DNA of 64,000 nt. Source: Cubamyces lactineus (Eukaryota; Basidiomycota; Agaricomycetes; Polyporales; Polyporaceae). Location: contig JACDTU010000005.1 in the NCBI GenBank assembly GCA_022376465.1, positions 1,166,001-1,230,000 on the forward strand, written 5' to 3'. Shown piece by piece: positions 22,701 to 35,600 of this stretch (positions are counted from its first letter, which is position 1; every line of letters starts with the position of its first letter). A program made the position numbers and the translations under genes. A model generated the notes under the pieces. The model ran no database searches, was not told where the DNA came from, and worked only from the letters and a program-made list of their open reading frames with translations.

Positions 22701-25639
22701 TGATCTTCCGCAGGGTTTGTTCGTGATGGACGCGGGATGGCGATAGGGGCGAGATAGGATGGCGCGCCGCTGTCCCGACGGCTGTACATGCATGGCTCGC
22801 CTCGCGCCATCGCCAACGACGAGCAGAACCGCCGAGGGTGTGGTAAACCACATACAGCTACGACCGGTGCCGTACTCGCGTAGATCAACGCTCCCACAAC
22901 GTGGTGCCATTGGCGAGTAATAGCAGTAGTTACAGTTCGCACCATCCACCAAAATGGACAGACGATGGCCGAGACCGTTCTTCCTCATCCGGAGCGTGCG
23001 TGACTAGTATTGGCTCGAGAGGATTAGCAGCGAATGGATGGACGAAGAAATAGAAGTGGTACTCGGGTATCGCGTAACCGCACAAGCGTCCCAGCGCACG
23101 AGCTGTATAGCATTCGGGTTGTCGGAAAGGGATCGAATGAGAGCGACGGCTATTCGTAGGGCCTGGCGAACCTGAGAGAAACACGAGCTTGGGTGTAGAG
23201 CATGTGCGGCCAAGAGCAGAAGACTGTTTCCCGTAGGTGAATCCGATGTCGAGCGGGGAACGTCGTCGAGGGCGCGAGGATGGACCGAGCCAGATAACGC
23301 ACGAGCGAACTTCCGAGATGTACGACATACGGCGGCTTCTATCAGAGGAGGTGTACGAGACGCAACGGCTCGAAAGGGCAGCGATCCTTGCCAGCAAGCC
23401 AATCAGCGAGACACAAAGCAAAGCAAGAAAGAAGTCTCTCCCCAGGCCGTAGCGGAGATGACTTTCTCGCACACGCACCTCGCCCGGGGCCAGTTGGAAC
23501 CTCCCGAACGCGTTCGCCGCTGTCGTCATCGTCCTCTGCGTGTGTTCCTTCCCCAGCACGCACGTCCGCATATAGCGCCCTGCGGCCCAAAAAAGGCGTA
23601 ATGGCCGCGCGCTCCAAGCACCCGTCCCAACTCGGTCGAAGCGAGCCAGCTGCTTCTCTTCGAAACCTTCACTGACGCCCACTATGCTCGCAAGCCAGTG
23701 CAGCGGTGGTCGTCTCTGTAAATTTGTCAGCTGGCAGATTTCAACTCTCTCTTTGAAAGATTGAAGCATGAAAAAAATCTAACCTGTGCGCACAGCCCGG
23801 CGGCGCGATAGGAAGTACTATAGACACACGGTAAGTCGCGGAAGGCGCCATCAGTCATGCATTGTACGCATACGCACCGCATTCTGTATTCGCAATCCAC
23901 TGCCTGCCACCCAGCATCGCGGCGGCGTCGGATGGCGCTATTGCGGTCGCGGTCGCGGCTGCGGTCACGGCCACGATCGCGTTCGGTCGTCCCTCGAGGC
24001 CGGACGCGTCTTCCAGGCGTACAGCGACAGCTTGCAGTGGCGTACGTCGCGACCCTGGTGTGTACGACCAATCCCGCGCGCCTCTCGAGGCTTGCGCCTC
24101 AATAGGCGTTTGATCCCGCCGCACCAAGTACGCTCCGAGAGATAAGCAAACCGGACGGCTCGACGATGACAGCAGTCCCGGATTGGAGGCCCGCGGCGGT
24201 CGAGCCTGAGCCTGAGCCTATTCGCGATCCATGCATAGGCGTAGGCACAGGTGCGCCAGTCTGACGCCCGCGAGAGACAAAGCAAGAGCAGCCAGCCTGA
24301 GGTGAGCGCCGAGGGTCCTTCTTTTCGTATCTGTCTTCGGTATACTGCGGCGCTATCTCCCTCTCCTCGCCGTGGGTACCGAGCGCCGAGTCTCGAGTCC
24401 TCAGGCTTCAGGCCTCAGGCCTAATAGCACTGGCAGCGAGACAGTGATGCGATGATGATGGAATTCGAAGAGACCCTCCGAGTCCGAGCACCTCTTCGCA
24501 TCGTCTTCGCAAAGCGCCAGGCCCAGACCCTGCAGCTGCTCGCCCGCAAAGAGGGTATTGGTAGACAATACGATCTCTCAGAGTCTGCATCTTGTGTCCC
24601 TGTATCTTTGTATCTTTGTACCTGCAGACTGTACCCGTACCCGCGCCCACGGCGGTCCACTCGCACAGTTCGAAATCGAAATCATCATGAATCGAGGGTC
24701 GACGCGTTTTGTTGTGGTCGTTGTTCGTCGGAGTACCGACACCGCTGCATCACCCACCGTCCATGGCCAGAACGTCGCCGGCCCATCTGCCCCTGTAATC
24801 TGTAATCTGTCAGCCAACGCAGGAATCGAGGGTTCCGAGGGTGGTATGCTCACTCTGGGTTGCACGCAAGATAAGTGAAATTGTAATGGGATGGCGTCGT
24901 GCGAAGTCCGACGCATGCGCCATATGGACGGCGTGATGATTGAGGAGAGACATGTACAATGTACACCAATGCACACCGTCGACGGGGCCGGTACCGGGCG
25001 GTGGCACAACCCATTCTCCCATCCTGCAGAGCTCGAGTGTGGAGTCTGGACGGGGCTACGGCCGACAGTGATGATGAAAGTGAGCAGAGACACACCCCCG
25101 GACTAATAGTGCAGGGTCGCAGCGGAGGGGCCGTGCCACGGTGCGCGCGGAAGTATCCTTGCAGGCTGCAGTCAGCAGCCAGCCAGTGCCACCGTCGCAT
25201 GTCGCTGAAACGCGCCGACGACGTCGACGGTGTCCACAGTTCGAGCTAGTGGCAGCTAACGGTAAACGGTAAACAGCCGTGCAGCTAGCGCCGCCCGTCG
25301 CGCTAGTGACCGTCGCCACAACACGTGCCCCGACACACCTCGTATACGACGACGGTCGATCGGTGCCGCGGAGTTCGGTGTATCATACGTATACGGTATA
25401 CGGATCCAGATTCGCACTTGGTGAATGTGAACCGGTCGTCGACGTCGACGTCAACACATCCGGAACCGCAGCGAGGAATGCTTGCATGGCTTGCAAGACA
25501 TTTACTGTACCAGGACGTCATGGCGGAACTCGCACACAATCACGCGGCAGGCGATAGGAAGGATGGAGGTGGTGAGCTGTATGCACCGGAGGAACGTATA
25601 TGTATTCGACAACAACTAGCCGCGCGCCGGCACCCCAAG

Positions 25640-25900
25640 ACCGTACTGATAGAGAGAGCGAGTAGTAGTGACACAGGATGCTAGTGATTAGAGAAACCAA
25701 AGGAGGCCCCGAGAGATGTGGAAAATATGTGCGCGAGAGGGAGATAGAGATAGAGAGGGAGGAAGTTAGACTAATGCATGATGAGACAGAGAGTGAGAGT
25801 GAGATATGCAGAGAGAATGACGAGAGGATATCGATGCCATGAGGGAATAAGAGTAGTCGAGAGAGAGAGATATGGAGAGAGAAACGTCTAATAATGCAAA
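25640..25900. repeat. GA-rich low-complexity tract
   Basis: About 260 bases dominated by GAGAGA and GATAGAGA units on the + strand. The minus-strand frame across it encodes only a spurious SLSLS-type repeat. Confidence 0.7.
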
Positions 25901-26046
25901 GCAAGGTCAGAGTGCGTGCGCGGATAGCTTTTATGCCGTGAGCATGACAGCGAGAGGCAGTAGGTAGGTACTGCAAAGTCCCGAGAAAGAGAGGAACGGA
26001 TGGTGGCGGATGCAGAGGTCTATGAAGAGGAGGGGGGTGGTGTCGC

Positions 26047-26562
26047 TTAGACTTGCAGTTTTGATTTCGCCTAAGAGCGATGGATGAGCACGAGCACTCG
26101 GCGAACACGGTGTTTAGGGCGACTCACGGGTTTCCGCATCATCAACGGTGGTGATGCTGAAGATGGCGAGTATTGTACGGGTTGTGGCTGGATGAGGCGT
26201 CGGTCAGAATGGACGCATAGACAAGACTGTGCAGGGGATACGTACTGTAGAACCAGCGTACATCGCAGAGAGGTTGCCGCTAGCAGCGGACTTGGAGAGC
26301 GCCTTTTGCAACTGCAGGGCGAGAGGCAAATTTACTACACGCCCTCGCGACTGCAGCGGATGGAGAGCAAACACACCTTTGCTTGGCTCTCGGCGTTGCG
26401 CTGAGCAAGCATGGAGTGGTGTAGGGAGAGACCGTCGATGCTCTTCGCCTGGGGCAGGGAAGAGAGGGAGCATGCGAGCGATGGGAGGGCGACGAGGGAC
26501 TCTGGAGGGATGGACTTGGTCGAGGATGCCGAGGAGTCGGACTTTTGCGTTTGGGACGGCAT
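26047..26562 (-). CDS. Hidden 4-exon gene, 111-residue Ser-rich hypothetical protein
   Basis: Reconstructed from splice sites on the minus strand. Exons are 26562-26377 (62 codons), 26311-26246 (22), 26187-26128 (20) and 26070-26047 (7 plus stop). All introns are phase 0, canonical GT-AG and 57-65 bases (GTGTGT...TGCAG, GTACGT...TCCAG, GTGAGT...CTTAG). The protein begins MPSQTQKSDSSASSTKS. It has a helical centre (SMLAQRNAESQAK joined to LQKALSKSAASGNLSAMYAG) and a Pro/Ser-rich end (TPQPVQYSPSSASPPLMMRK). A TATA box lies about 210 bases upstream. No signal peptide or known domain. Four exons joining exactly makes chance unlikely, but no homologue is recalled. It stands alone in an otherwise gene-poor region. 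Confidence 0.7.
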
Positions 26563-29500
26563 TGGAGCGTGGTGTGGTCGGCTGAGCAGGTGGAACCGAG
26601 AGAGTGGTACGCGATGGTAGGTGAGGAACGGTCTGGAGAGGTGTCCGCTGGGTGCGACGAGGATGGAGGACCTGGTGGTGGTACGTCGAGGAGAGACGAG
26701 CGGACGAGAGGTGGGATTGACGCGACTGGGTGAATCGAGGGGAAAACGAACGGGGATTTTGAGGGACACTTTATAGGCGGGAGGGCCCAGACTCGAGCCT
26801 GGCAGTGGGAGAGACGCGATGACCTATTTCGGCCTTCATCTCATCTCACGAACGCGCGTGCCCATTGGCCCGCGAGCGATGGCCCATCTCGTTTCGTGCC
26901 CATCGGGAATCACGAATCTCGCCTTTCCCCTGCAACCTTCTTCCCGCTCTCAGCGGACATGCCCTCTTTTCCCCCATCACGCTCGCCTGTCACGCCCTTT
27001 CGCCACAGTTTTCGTCAGTTTTCCCTCCGGCGGAGTGTTGTCGGAGTGGCTGAGCTGGATGAAACCTCCCTCTTCCGGTATAGCGCCACAAAACATACCG
27101 TGTACGCTCTTCGGTCCCCGCCGAATAGTCGCAGATAAGACGGGCTGCAGACGACACAACTCACCGCCCAGCGTGCTCTTCCACCGGGCCACGCTCTACG
27201 CTGCCAACTTTGATCGCCAGTCTCTCTTTCCCCGAGGTTCCTTGTAGAATCCTCTCCAACATATCATTCTCTCTTCCTGCGGCCCTAGAGCTTCCTGTGG
27301 CTGCAGAGCATACAGTAATCGCGTAAACTAACCGTACCCTACGCGGCAGGCGGCATATCCTGCCAGTCCTGCATGCCTCCTGCAACGCGCGCCCGCAGGC
27401 ACTCATCTGACCCTCCTAACCCTCGTTCCCCCAAATATCCATTGCCCAGCCCCGTCTCTGTCTCTTTGCCTTGCGGCATCGTGCACCACAACCGCGCTCG
27501 AGTGTATGTGGGGATGGCTGTACCCCCGCGAATAGCACAGACCACCACCCCACACGCGCGCCATGAATGATTGGCTGTGGCTTCTTCCCCGCTGGCCATG
27601 GGTCGTCCAAGCGCAGAACGGTCCAAAGCCGAGGCTTGCCCATCGTCCTGCGCATGCAGCACGCAGTACGAGGGTCGTGGACGGCATACGCAGATGACCC
27701 GTCTGTTAATCGGACACATTCCCGCCTTGAATCATTCCATCCCCCGCATCGTGGCCGACCATACCCGTTCAGGCCGCCCGGGGTCGTAGCGGGTTTCTTC
27801 CTCCCCCTGGCTGAGGCCTCCTCTGTGGGTCTGCGGTCGTAAGTGCGACCACCACATTAATGTCATCTCCCTCTGCGTCCGCGTCCATCCCAAGCCTCCG
27901 ATCATAAGACCGCACGGCGCTCCGCCGCTGAATGCAGGTTTGTTTCCCTCCCTCCCTCTGTCCGCTTTCTTGTGTCCAATCCACGTTCATGGGAATCCTC
28001 TGCGGCCCCCAGTTCCTGCTTCAGAGTCACCGGTCCCCCGCGCGTCACGGTCTCTTTCGAACCCCTTGGGATCCCGCCTCGCGCGCGCAGGTGAGCTTGC
28101 ACTCTGTACTCTGCATGCACCTCCGAGTCCGAGCTCTCCAGTCTCTGAATCCAGGCCTTTGCATGCGCAACTGCCTCCGCGGCACTTCGTCATGGATGCA
28201 TTCAATCGTCCCATTTTCGATCTCGATACCGCTCCGCGCGATCGCACTTGGCAACGCTCCTGCCTCCGTCGCCCGAGCACTGTGCATGCCCTCTGCCAGC
28301 CCGCGATCGTCCCATCCACACATTGCCCATCGTTCAGACACCGACCGGGCCTTCTCTGACCTTGGGGTGCGTTCCACCCCCGGTCTAGACCCTGCGACCG
28401 GCTCTGCGCTGCCTATGGTGCGCGGCGTGGCTCCTTAAATTGACATGGACATCGCGTGCGCGTTCGGAGGGTCTCCGTGCCATTCATGCACACGGATGGC
28501 GATATTGAATGAATGCGACGCGCTCCGCGAATAGGCAGGGCCCTGCCTGTTCGTCTCTTTCCGCCACTTCGGTCATCGCGACCGCGATGACACCGTGCGC
28601 GCCCAGCATGTGAATCGCAGCTAATCTGGTGCCCGCCGCGCGCACGAATCCGAATGTTCTGTCCGGGTCATGCGAGCGCCGTGGATGCATACGGAATGCG
28701 TACGCCGTCGGCCTGAAGAGCGATGCGGCGAGAGGGCCGTCGTAAGTCGAAGTAAACGACGATCCCGCTCGGAAGCGCGACGTGCATCGCTCGAAGGGTG
28801 CATGGACGCCCGCCTGTCTGGAAGGTTGTGCGTTGAGGTGCACTGCGCACCGTGCGCGTTCGTCGAACGTCCGATGGGCAATACAGTGTTTGGCTCTTCG
28901 CGCCCTGCGTCGAAGAGGCTATCGGACGGTCATTGACTCCCATACGCGTGCGTGCCTTCCTTTCTCGCGCGTCGCCCGCCAAGAGGGCACCCCCGCCGAC
29001 GTACGTACGTTCGTCCTTGTATCTTTCTAGACACTCGCTTACGGCGAGCATGCAGCTTCCGGAATTTAATACGTCGACCATGCAAGGCCGCGACTGGCCA
29101 CTGCTATCAACTACGTATTACGACTCTATTCCACGAATCCAAATTCGTCACGCGTCCGCGTCCGATTCAGACTCGGACACGCCGCACGAGAACCAATCCG
29201 ATGCAGGATCTCGCGAGCTCGGACTTCGTGCAAGCTTCAGACGCCGCTGTGTGATGCGACGTCCAGCAGGCTCCAGGAGGATCCAGAGCTCAAGCGGATT
29301 CCGAGAGGGCCTGCGGCGCGCACGCCTGTAACGTACGCGAGATCTGCTGCCGTCGAGTCGCATTGTCACAATCCCTGGTCTATGCATGCGGCGCTGCAGC
29401 TGCGATGCAGGGTCTGCACCTTTCGCGCGTCATCAGCATCACCCAACCGTCTCCCATCCTATAGCAAGAACGCCGTTTGATTCCCCTGGCCATCGCGTCA

Positions 29501-32500
29501 CCGTTCGCTGGATGACACTGCTCAACGCACGTACCTGAACGCAGACGGCGGCGGCAACAGATCTCTCCCAAGGGCCAAGGGAGAGCCCCACGGCGAACGC
29601 GCAGCCAATCAAAACGCCCTGAAGCCTCGCAATTCAAGCCAAATCACGATTGGACGCTCGCGCACCCCACGGCGAGAAGAGCCATATACGGCACTGTATT
29701 ACAGCATAATATTGCGCCCACGTTGAATTGAGTTGGTTCTCCGGTCCCGCTACTTCCCGACGCAGGCATGCCCACGCTCGCGCTGATTGCACCTGCCAGC
29801 GACGTATATGGCATGCGCAGGAACCGACCACCCCGCGCGTAGATACCAAGGTAGGTTTACAGCTCCCAGCCCGTGGCAGAAGACAGCGCGACTGGCACTG
29901 AAAGCTCTGGTCCAGTGCCCACGCCCACGCTCACACGCTCGCAGCCATGGGCCCCCCTCTTCTCCGGCTTTCTGAGCGTGGGGACGCGCTGCTGTGTCCC
30001 CGACGCGGCGAGAGAGCGAGAACCCGCGCACGCGACCGGCACTGGTGTTCGTCCCAACAGGACGAAGCTCGCGAGCTCATCCGCGTTCCACGTTCCACGT
30101 TCGCCATCTGGCGCGTCCAAGAGGTGCCCCTGGGACGCAGGGAGGGCGAAGGGGGTGGTGGAGCGTGCCTTACCTCACGCGCAGGTCTGCTGACCCGCCG
30201 TACGTGCATGCGTCGTTCGGACGTGTACGGCATCCATCGTCTGCGTGACGCTGCGCTCGTCAGTGCCCGCGCCGCGCTCTCGGGGGCGATCGCTATCACT
30301 GAACCGGTACTTATCAGTGGCATATTGCGGTTCTGGGAAGCCGGGCGTATGCTAGGAAGTCAGCCTGGCTGCCTCGTCAGTACTTATGTGAGATTCAGAA
30401 GTGGTGGGACTAGCTCGCGCCTGCGCAGTGCGCGCTGCCGGCCCCCTCTGCGCAGGCGCGAACTCTCGAAGTAGGTCTGGCGATGGCAGCGGCATAGTGG
30501 CGGCAAGTTCCTTCTCACTACTCCCGGGAGCTTGTTGCCCGTTGCGAGAGGTAGTTTGCGCCGGCCGTGCGCACTGTTCGCAGCGCACCCCGCTCTACCC
30601 CGGACTTCTGTGGCTTGTTCGCCTCCCTCGAGAGCCGTTAAGTGCTGCCCCGTGAGCCGCGAACCGCGCCGACGACGACTTCCCGACTTCGTCGCCCTTC
30701 GCGGTGGCTTACCTCGCGTGGTGCCGCCGGCAAACGTCTCTTAAGCAGCGTTCTCGTCGACCGCGCACGCACATCGACGTTGTTCTGCCGCACGGCGCTC
30801 TCGTTCACTGTGCGCATCGAAGTCGTCAACGGGCGCCGCGGAGCTCAGCAGCACTAGCAAAGAGCAGGACGCTTCTAGTGACCGTGGTCATGCACGGGCT
30901 GCTCACAGGACCTGGTCATGTTGCCGGACCATCACGTCAAACGCAGCGATAACTCTACATGAAGCCTGCCAGCGCCGGCGAAGCTCGAACCTTGAGTAAG
31001 TGCTGGGTGCAATGATCACTTACTACTGCAATATGGTGCTGCGAGGCACCATGTATGGCAGCTGTGGCCAATTGGCCGATCGCGGTGGCCATCAGCGTGC
31101 ACGTTCGCATACGACATTATCATATCCGCTCATCACGAGCTAAGAGTACTTGCGGCAAGTTACAGCCAGCTCGCTACATCCGCGGCCTCCTGGAAGCTTG
31201 CAGATGTCAGAGAGCTCATGAGCACATGGCCCATCTCCGCGTCATGCACTGATATACGCCCAGCCGTCAAGGCACCCGACGAACCACGAGCGACCGTGGC
31301 GACGAGGCGACAACGACGACATCTCGGGTAATCTGCAGGTACAGGTCATGGCTGCGTGTGGGAGCCGGCGCAGGGCGACGTTACTAAGCCCGACTCCGAG
31401 CAGCCTTCACGGACTTTGCGTTGATTGCAGCATCACTGTCAGCCCATGCGCACGAACGTCCTCACGGTCCTCGGGCGCAGGCGATTGGCCGGCTGCACGG
31501 TGAAAGCGAACGCGCGAACGGGCGCGCGCCCCCTTCGCCTGGGTCCCTCTATCCTTTCCGGTGAGCTTTACAGCCAAATCGTGCACAGAAATCGCTCACG
31601 TTGCCGTTACAGCGACCCGTCGCTCGTCCACGGCTGCTCACGGTGCTGCTTTTTTTTTCACCGCGCGCGGCGTATGCCGATACACTCTGAAGCCTGGGGC
31701 CTGCGACACGCGATGCTGAGACGCGATGCAAACGCAACTTTTCCAAGGTGCGCAGCGCTACTGGTAGCGCTAGCTCGCTGGTCACGGTCAGGTCAGGGCT
31801 CAGGATGGCTGACCGATCGCACGCCAAATGGCCGTCGCCCGTTCGGTGGTCCTCAGGCTGAGAGCCAGCTGGGCCTGTAAGGGTATGCCATATGCACATC
31901 CATATGCACACGAGCCCACGCCTCGCGTGCTCAAGCTCGCGGGTACAAAAGCCTTTTAGTCCTTCTAGTGCGAGCGAACGCGTGCGCAAGGATCTCCTGC
32001 ACTCGTCGGGCCCGGTGACTTCTCGCTGTTCAACAGTCCTGGAAGGCGCTCCCCCACCCCCTCGGCCGCACCGCGTCCCACCTGGATCCAGATGTCCAGG
32101 ATGTCTGTCACAGTGCACACAGGACCCTGCGCATGCACGGTTGCGGTGATGAATGCATGACCCATCCGCGGTTGCGTTTGACAATGATGACATGTCACCG
32201 GCCGTCTGTCATCGTCATGTCCGACCCCATTGCCCGTGGTCCAAACGCGTGAACCTCCGCGGCGCACGAGATATGATGCTCCCCGTGCGCCCCGATAGCC
32301 CCAGGAACCGCGGCCACGACCAGCGGCTGTGACGACATGCGGGCGACGTGTAAACGGGCCAGAAGGAGGAGATTTATATACACGCTTGTATTTGACTTCT
32401 CATGCACACCGTCGCTGTCAGAACGACGAAACCGTCTATCTACGCTGCACACGCCCGGCGAACTGCTCCACCGGCTATCCTGTTCAACCTTGTTTCTGGC

Positions 32501-32627
32501 CACGACGACAACGAGGACGATAACGCGAAACGCGCGCGGTGGGGCTTGAGAGGAAGGTCGTTGAACGGCCGGGGGTGGGATCGTGGACGATGATGATACG
32601 ACCTATGCGCGCACGCGCTCGAGCCTC
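26563..32627. other. Long gene-poor stretch, right part
   Basis: About 6 kb. 26563-26800 is the 5' leader and promoter of the 26.5 kb gene, and 26800-28440 is pyrimidine-rich on the + strand. The remainder contains only overlapping short frames on both strands with Arg/Ser/Cys-rich random-looking products. No tRNA, transposon or recognisable protein family was seen. Confidence 0.4.
26770..26775 (-). promoter_or_regulatory. TATA box (TATAAA) of the 26.5 kb gene
   Basis: Minus-strand CGCCTATAAAGTG, about 208 bases upstream of the ATG at 26562 and the only clear TATA box seen in this stretch. It supports transcription toward lower coordinates. Confidence 0.55.
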
Positions 32628-32645
32628 GCCGCCGCCGCCGCCGCC
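32628..32645. repeat. (GCC)6 trinucleotide repeat beside the glycyl-tRNA synthetase stop
   Basis: Six perfect GCC units, 20 bases beyond the stop codon of the minus-strand gene. On the transcript this is a GGC repeat at the start of the 3' UTR. Confidence 0.85.
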
Positions 32646-32665
32646 GGAGCAGTTGCGTTGATGAA

Positions 32666-35600
32666 TCATTCGACTGCCTGGACACCGTCATAGGCCGGTA
32701 ACCTGTTGCACGCCTCCGCCCAGTCGATAGTACCGTTGACGAGCTCCGTGACAATAGCGATAACCTCGTCAATGTCGCCGATGAGCTGCCCAGTCGTGTC
32801 ACGCTCCCTGGGAGGCCAATCAGCAATCGTCCAATGAGAGCGCGGGAATCGACCGCATCGACCGCGGTGCGCCAGCCAATGCGGACGCAATACAAGAACG
32901 CGAGCGGCTGCGTGGTGCGTGGTGCGCCGCGGAGCGATCGCAACATTCTGGACCGTCGCGCTACTCACCGGAGAGTCATGGTGCGCTTCTGGGTGGCTGC
33001 GAAGGCGAAGGTGGAGAGGGTGGTCAGATCTGGGGGCACAAAGGTTTGATGGCGCGAAGCGGAGACGCGGACGTACAAGCAAAGTCGATCGTGAGGCCGA
33101 AGGGCGTGCCCAGCTCGTCGTTACGCGCGTAACGCTTGCCAATGGTCGCGTTCGAGTCGTCCACGCGCGAAAAGATCCCGGCCTTGCGCAGTTTCGCCGC
33201 TAAGAACAGATAGAACGCAGGGCACGTCAGAGCCAGTTCATCATCCAACAAAAGCGTGGCAGGGCAGGTGACCACCTCGCCCGTGCATGAAACACAAAAA
33301 CAGAAAGGGTGACAGCACTCACAGACCTCCCGCACGAGCGGGTCAAACTCAGGCTTTGCGCTCAGGGGCACAATCAGAACCTTCGTCGGAGCGACGACAG
33401 CAGGCAGCGACAGGACCTAGACACGGCCAACGGGTGCCCATCATGAAAACGGAGGACAGAAGGCGCGCGGTCAACGGAATCAGTTCATCGGGGGCCATGA
33501 GCTCATCGGACGGAATGCACTCACCCCGCGCTCGACGTCCTGCGCTCGGCTCCAGAAGCTGTGCTCCAGGAGCGCATAGAGGATGCGGCCGAGACCAAAC
33601 GACGGCTCAATGACGTTCGGTGTAAACTCGCGGACTGAATGGACGGAGGGTCAGATGACGATGCGTCTCGCGGAATGCGTGCGTGCGCGGCTTACTAGAT
33701 TGCTTGAAGGTCTTCCGTTCGATGGTCAGAAGGTCAGGCGTGAGCTTGAATTCCCTGCCGTCGGATGAAGTAATGGTAGTCGACCTGCGAAATGGACGGG
33801 TCGTGTGAGCCCGGGGTGCACCATACCACCGCGCAACGCCGCGAAGCAGTTCCTTACCCCTGCGCGAGCTCACCCTGGAGCTTAGTCAACAGCGCCTCGT
33901 CCATGCCCTCGACGATGCTCTGAATGAGAGCCGCGTCCTTCCTGAACGTCTTGCCAAACGTCTTCTTGTCGAACTCTGCGACGAGCTTCTCTGTAATGAT
34001 CGGTTCCTTGAGGGCCTGGCGGACAACGAGGGGGTGCCCGGTCTTCGCGGAATGCACGGAGAGGTCGTACGCCGCACGGTCAGCGCAGCCCACGCATTCA
34101 GTCCAACCGTACGAGTTCTGGATCTCGGCGTCCCAGCAGTCCGTCGCGTAGTGCGCCATCTCGTTCGCCATGTGTTGACGGAAGCGCAGGCGCGCGGGGT
34201 TAATGCCGATCTTTACGAGGAAGAGGTGGATGCGCGCGAGGAAGTAGCCCAGCGTCTCGTTCGCCACGATGCCCTTGTCCACCGCGTCCCCGATCTTCAT
34301 GCGCGTTACCTTCGTGCTGCCTGCTGCCTGGGTGTCGCGATCGAGTAGGTCGAGCTCTACATCGCGTACTTCCGGGAAGCGCTCGTGGCGCTTGTCCTCG
34401 GGGTCGACGTAGTGCTCGATCTCGGCCATGGTGAATTCGCGGACACGGAGCAGGCCCGCACGAGGGGAGATTTCGTTACGGAATGAGCGTCCAATTTGCG
34501 CGGATGCAAACGGAATGCGGTCGTTGTTGAACTCGAGCAGGCGGGAGAAGTTGAGGAAGTGGCCTTGCGCCGTCTCCGGACGCAGGAAGCCAGGGTGCTG
34601 CCCGGTGGGCCCGATGCTGCTGGCGAACATGAGGTTGAACTGCTGCGGCTCGGACACCTCGTTGTCCGTGTCAGGGTTTCTGATGTTGTGCTTCCTGCAC
34701 AGCTCGCCGAGCTCAGGACCGGAGTAGTTGTCGAGCTGATTCGTCGCAAGGGCGCGGATCACGGATGAGAAGTCGTCGGAGGTGGATGTACGTGGGTCTC
34801 GACTCACCTTGGCGAGAATAGTCTCGTACTCAGTTACAAGCTCATCGGAGAGTTTGACCGCGGTGGGCTTCGCCTTATCCTTCTTCTTCTTTTTCTTGTC
34901 GTCCTCCTTCGGGGGTGCGGTCGCAAGCCCGCGTGCTTCCTTGTCGCCGTCCAAGCGCGCTTCCAACACGTTCTTAACAAGGTGGTCGGCCCGCAAGACT
35001 TCCCCGGTCTTCAGATCCTTGACCATCCAATCTGCGAAGCGCGCTACGTGGCCCGAAGTCTCGAACACTGGCGCGGGGGTCATGATAGTCGTGTCGACCT
35101 CGAGCATGTGCTCCTCGACGATAAAGTGTTTCCGCCATTCGGCGATGATGTTGCTCTGGAGCGAAGAGCCCGGCGGACCGTAATCATACAGGCCAGCGAC
35201 ACCTATTACACAGAGAAGCTATTGAGTATCAAACTATTCTCTCCGAACTCCATTGGCCGTAGGTGAGAAAGTGCCGATCAATCACCACCAGTATATGAAT
35301 GAACGAGACGGTGTCTCGCCCAGGCGTTTACCTCGGCTCGATCGGAGAGCGGAATCGTAAACCTTCGCGCACACATCCACTCAAGACCACCTCATGGGAA
35401 TGGCGGAAGTCCGGAGTAAATGGTACGACCACACTTCTACCATGTCGGACATGCTCTCTTACGTAGTCCTCCTACGGACCGACATGGGTTCCGTCGGATT
35501 TTCCAGCGACGTCCGGACATGCGGTTGCTGCCCAACGTAGAAATGCCGAGGGTAGGCCAAGGTTCATGGCATCAAGGTGAGCTATAGCCTGTGCTTGAGG

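Larger units (their letters stand above)
17417..26046. other. Long gene-poor stretch, left part
   Basis: About 8.6 kb without a recognisable gene apart from the weak candidate at 18351-18836. Base composition stays GC-rich and CpG dinucleotides are frequent, so it does not look like AT-rich heterochromatin. I see no LTRs, transposase or reverse-transcriptase motifs. Open frames (for example 22930-23769 on the minus strand) lack the strong third-position GC bias of the real genes here. It contains a 14-base C run at 19711 and a GA-rich tract at 25640-25900. Confidence 0.45.

Noticed and set aside
22930..23769. 279-codon minus-strand open frame
   Set aside because: Third codon positions are near 50% GC, unlike the strongly biased real genes here, and the product is Arg/Ser-rich without domain or helix pattern. 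Long chance frames are expected in GC-rich DNA.
25518..26108. 196-codon minus-strand frame rich in SLSLS
   Set aside because: A simple translation of the GA-rich low-complexity tract; it also overlaps the last exon of the better-supported gene at 26047-26562.
31549..32193. 214-codon minus-strand frame
   Set aside because: Cys/Arg/Gly-rich random-looking product with no introns, domain or codon bias supporting it.
34760..34815. GTGAGT donor-like site inside glycyl-tRNA synthetase exon 2
   Set aside because: No AG acceptor within a usual distance, and the frame stays open through it, so it is read as coding.
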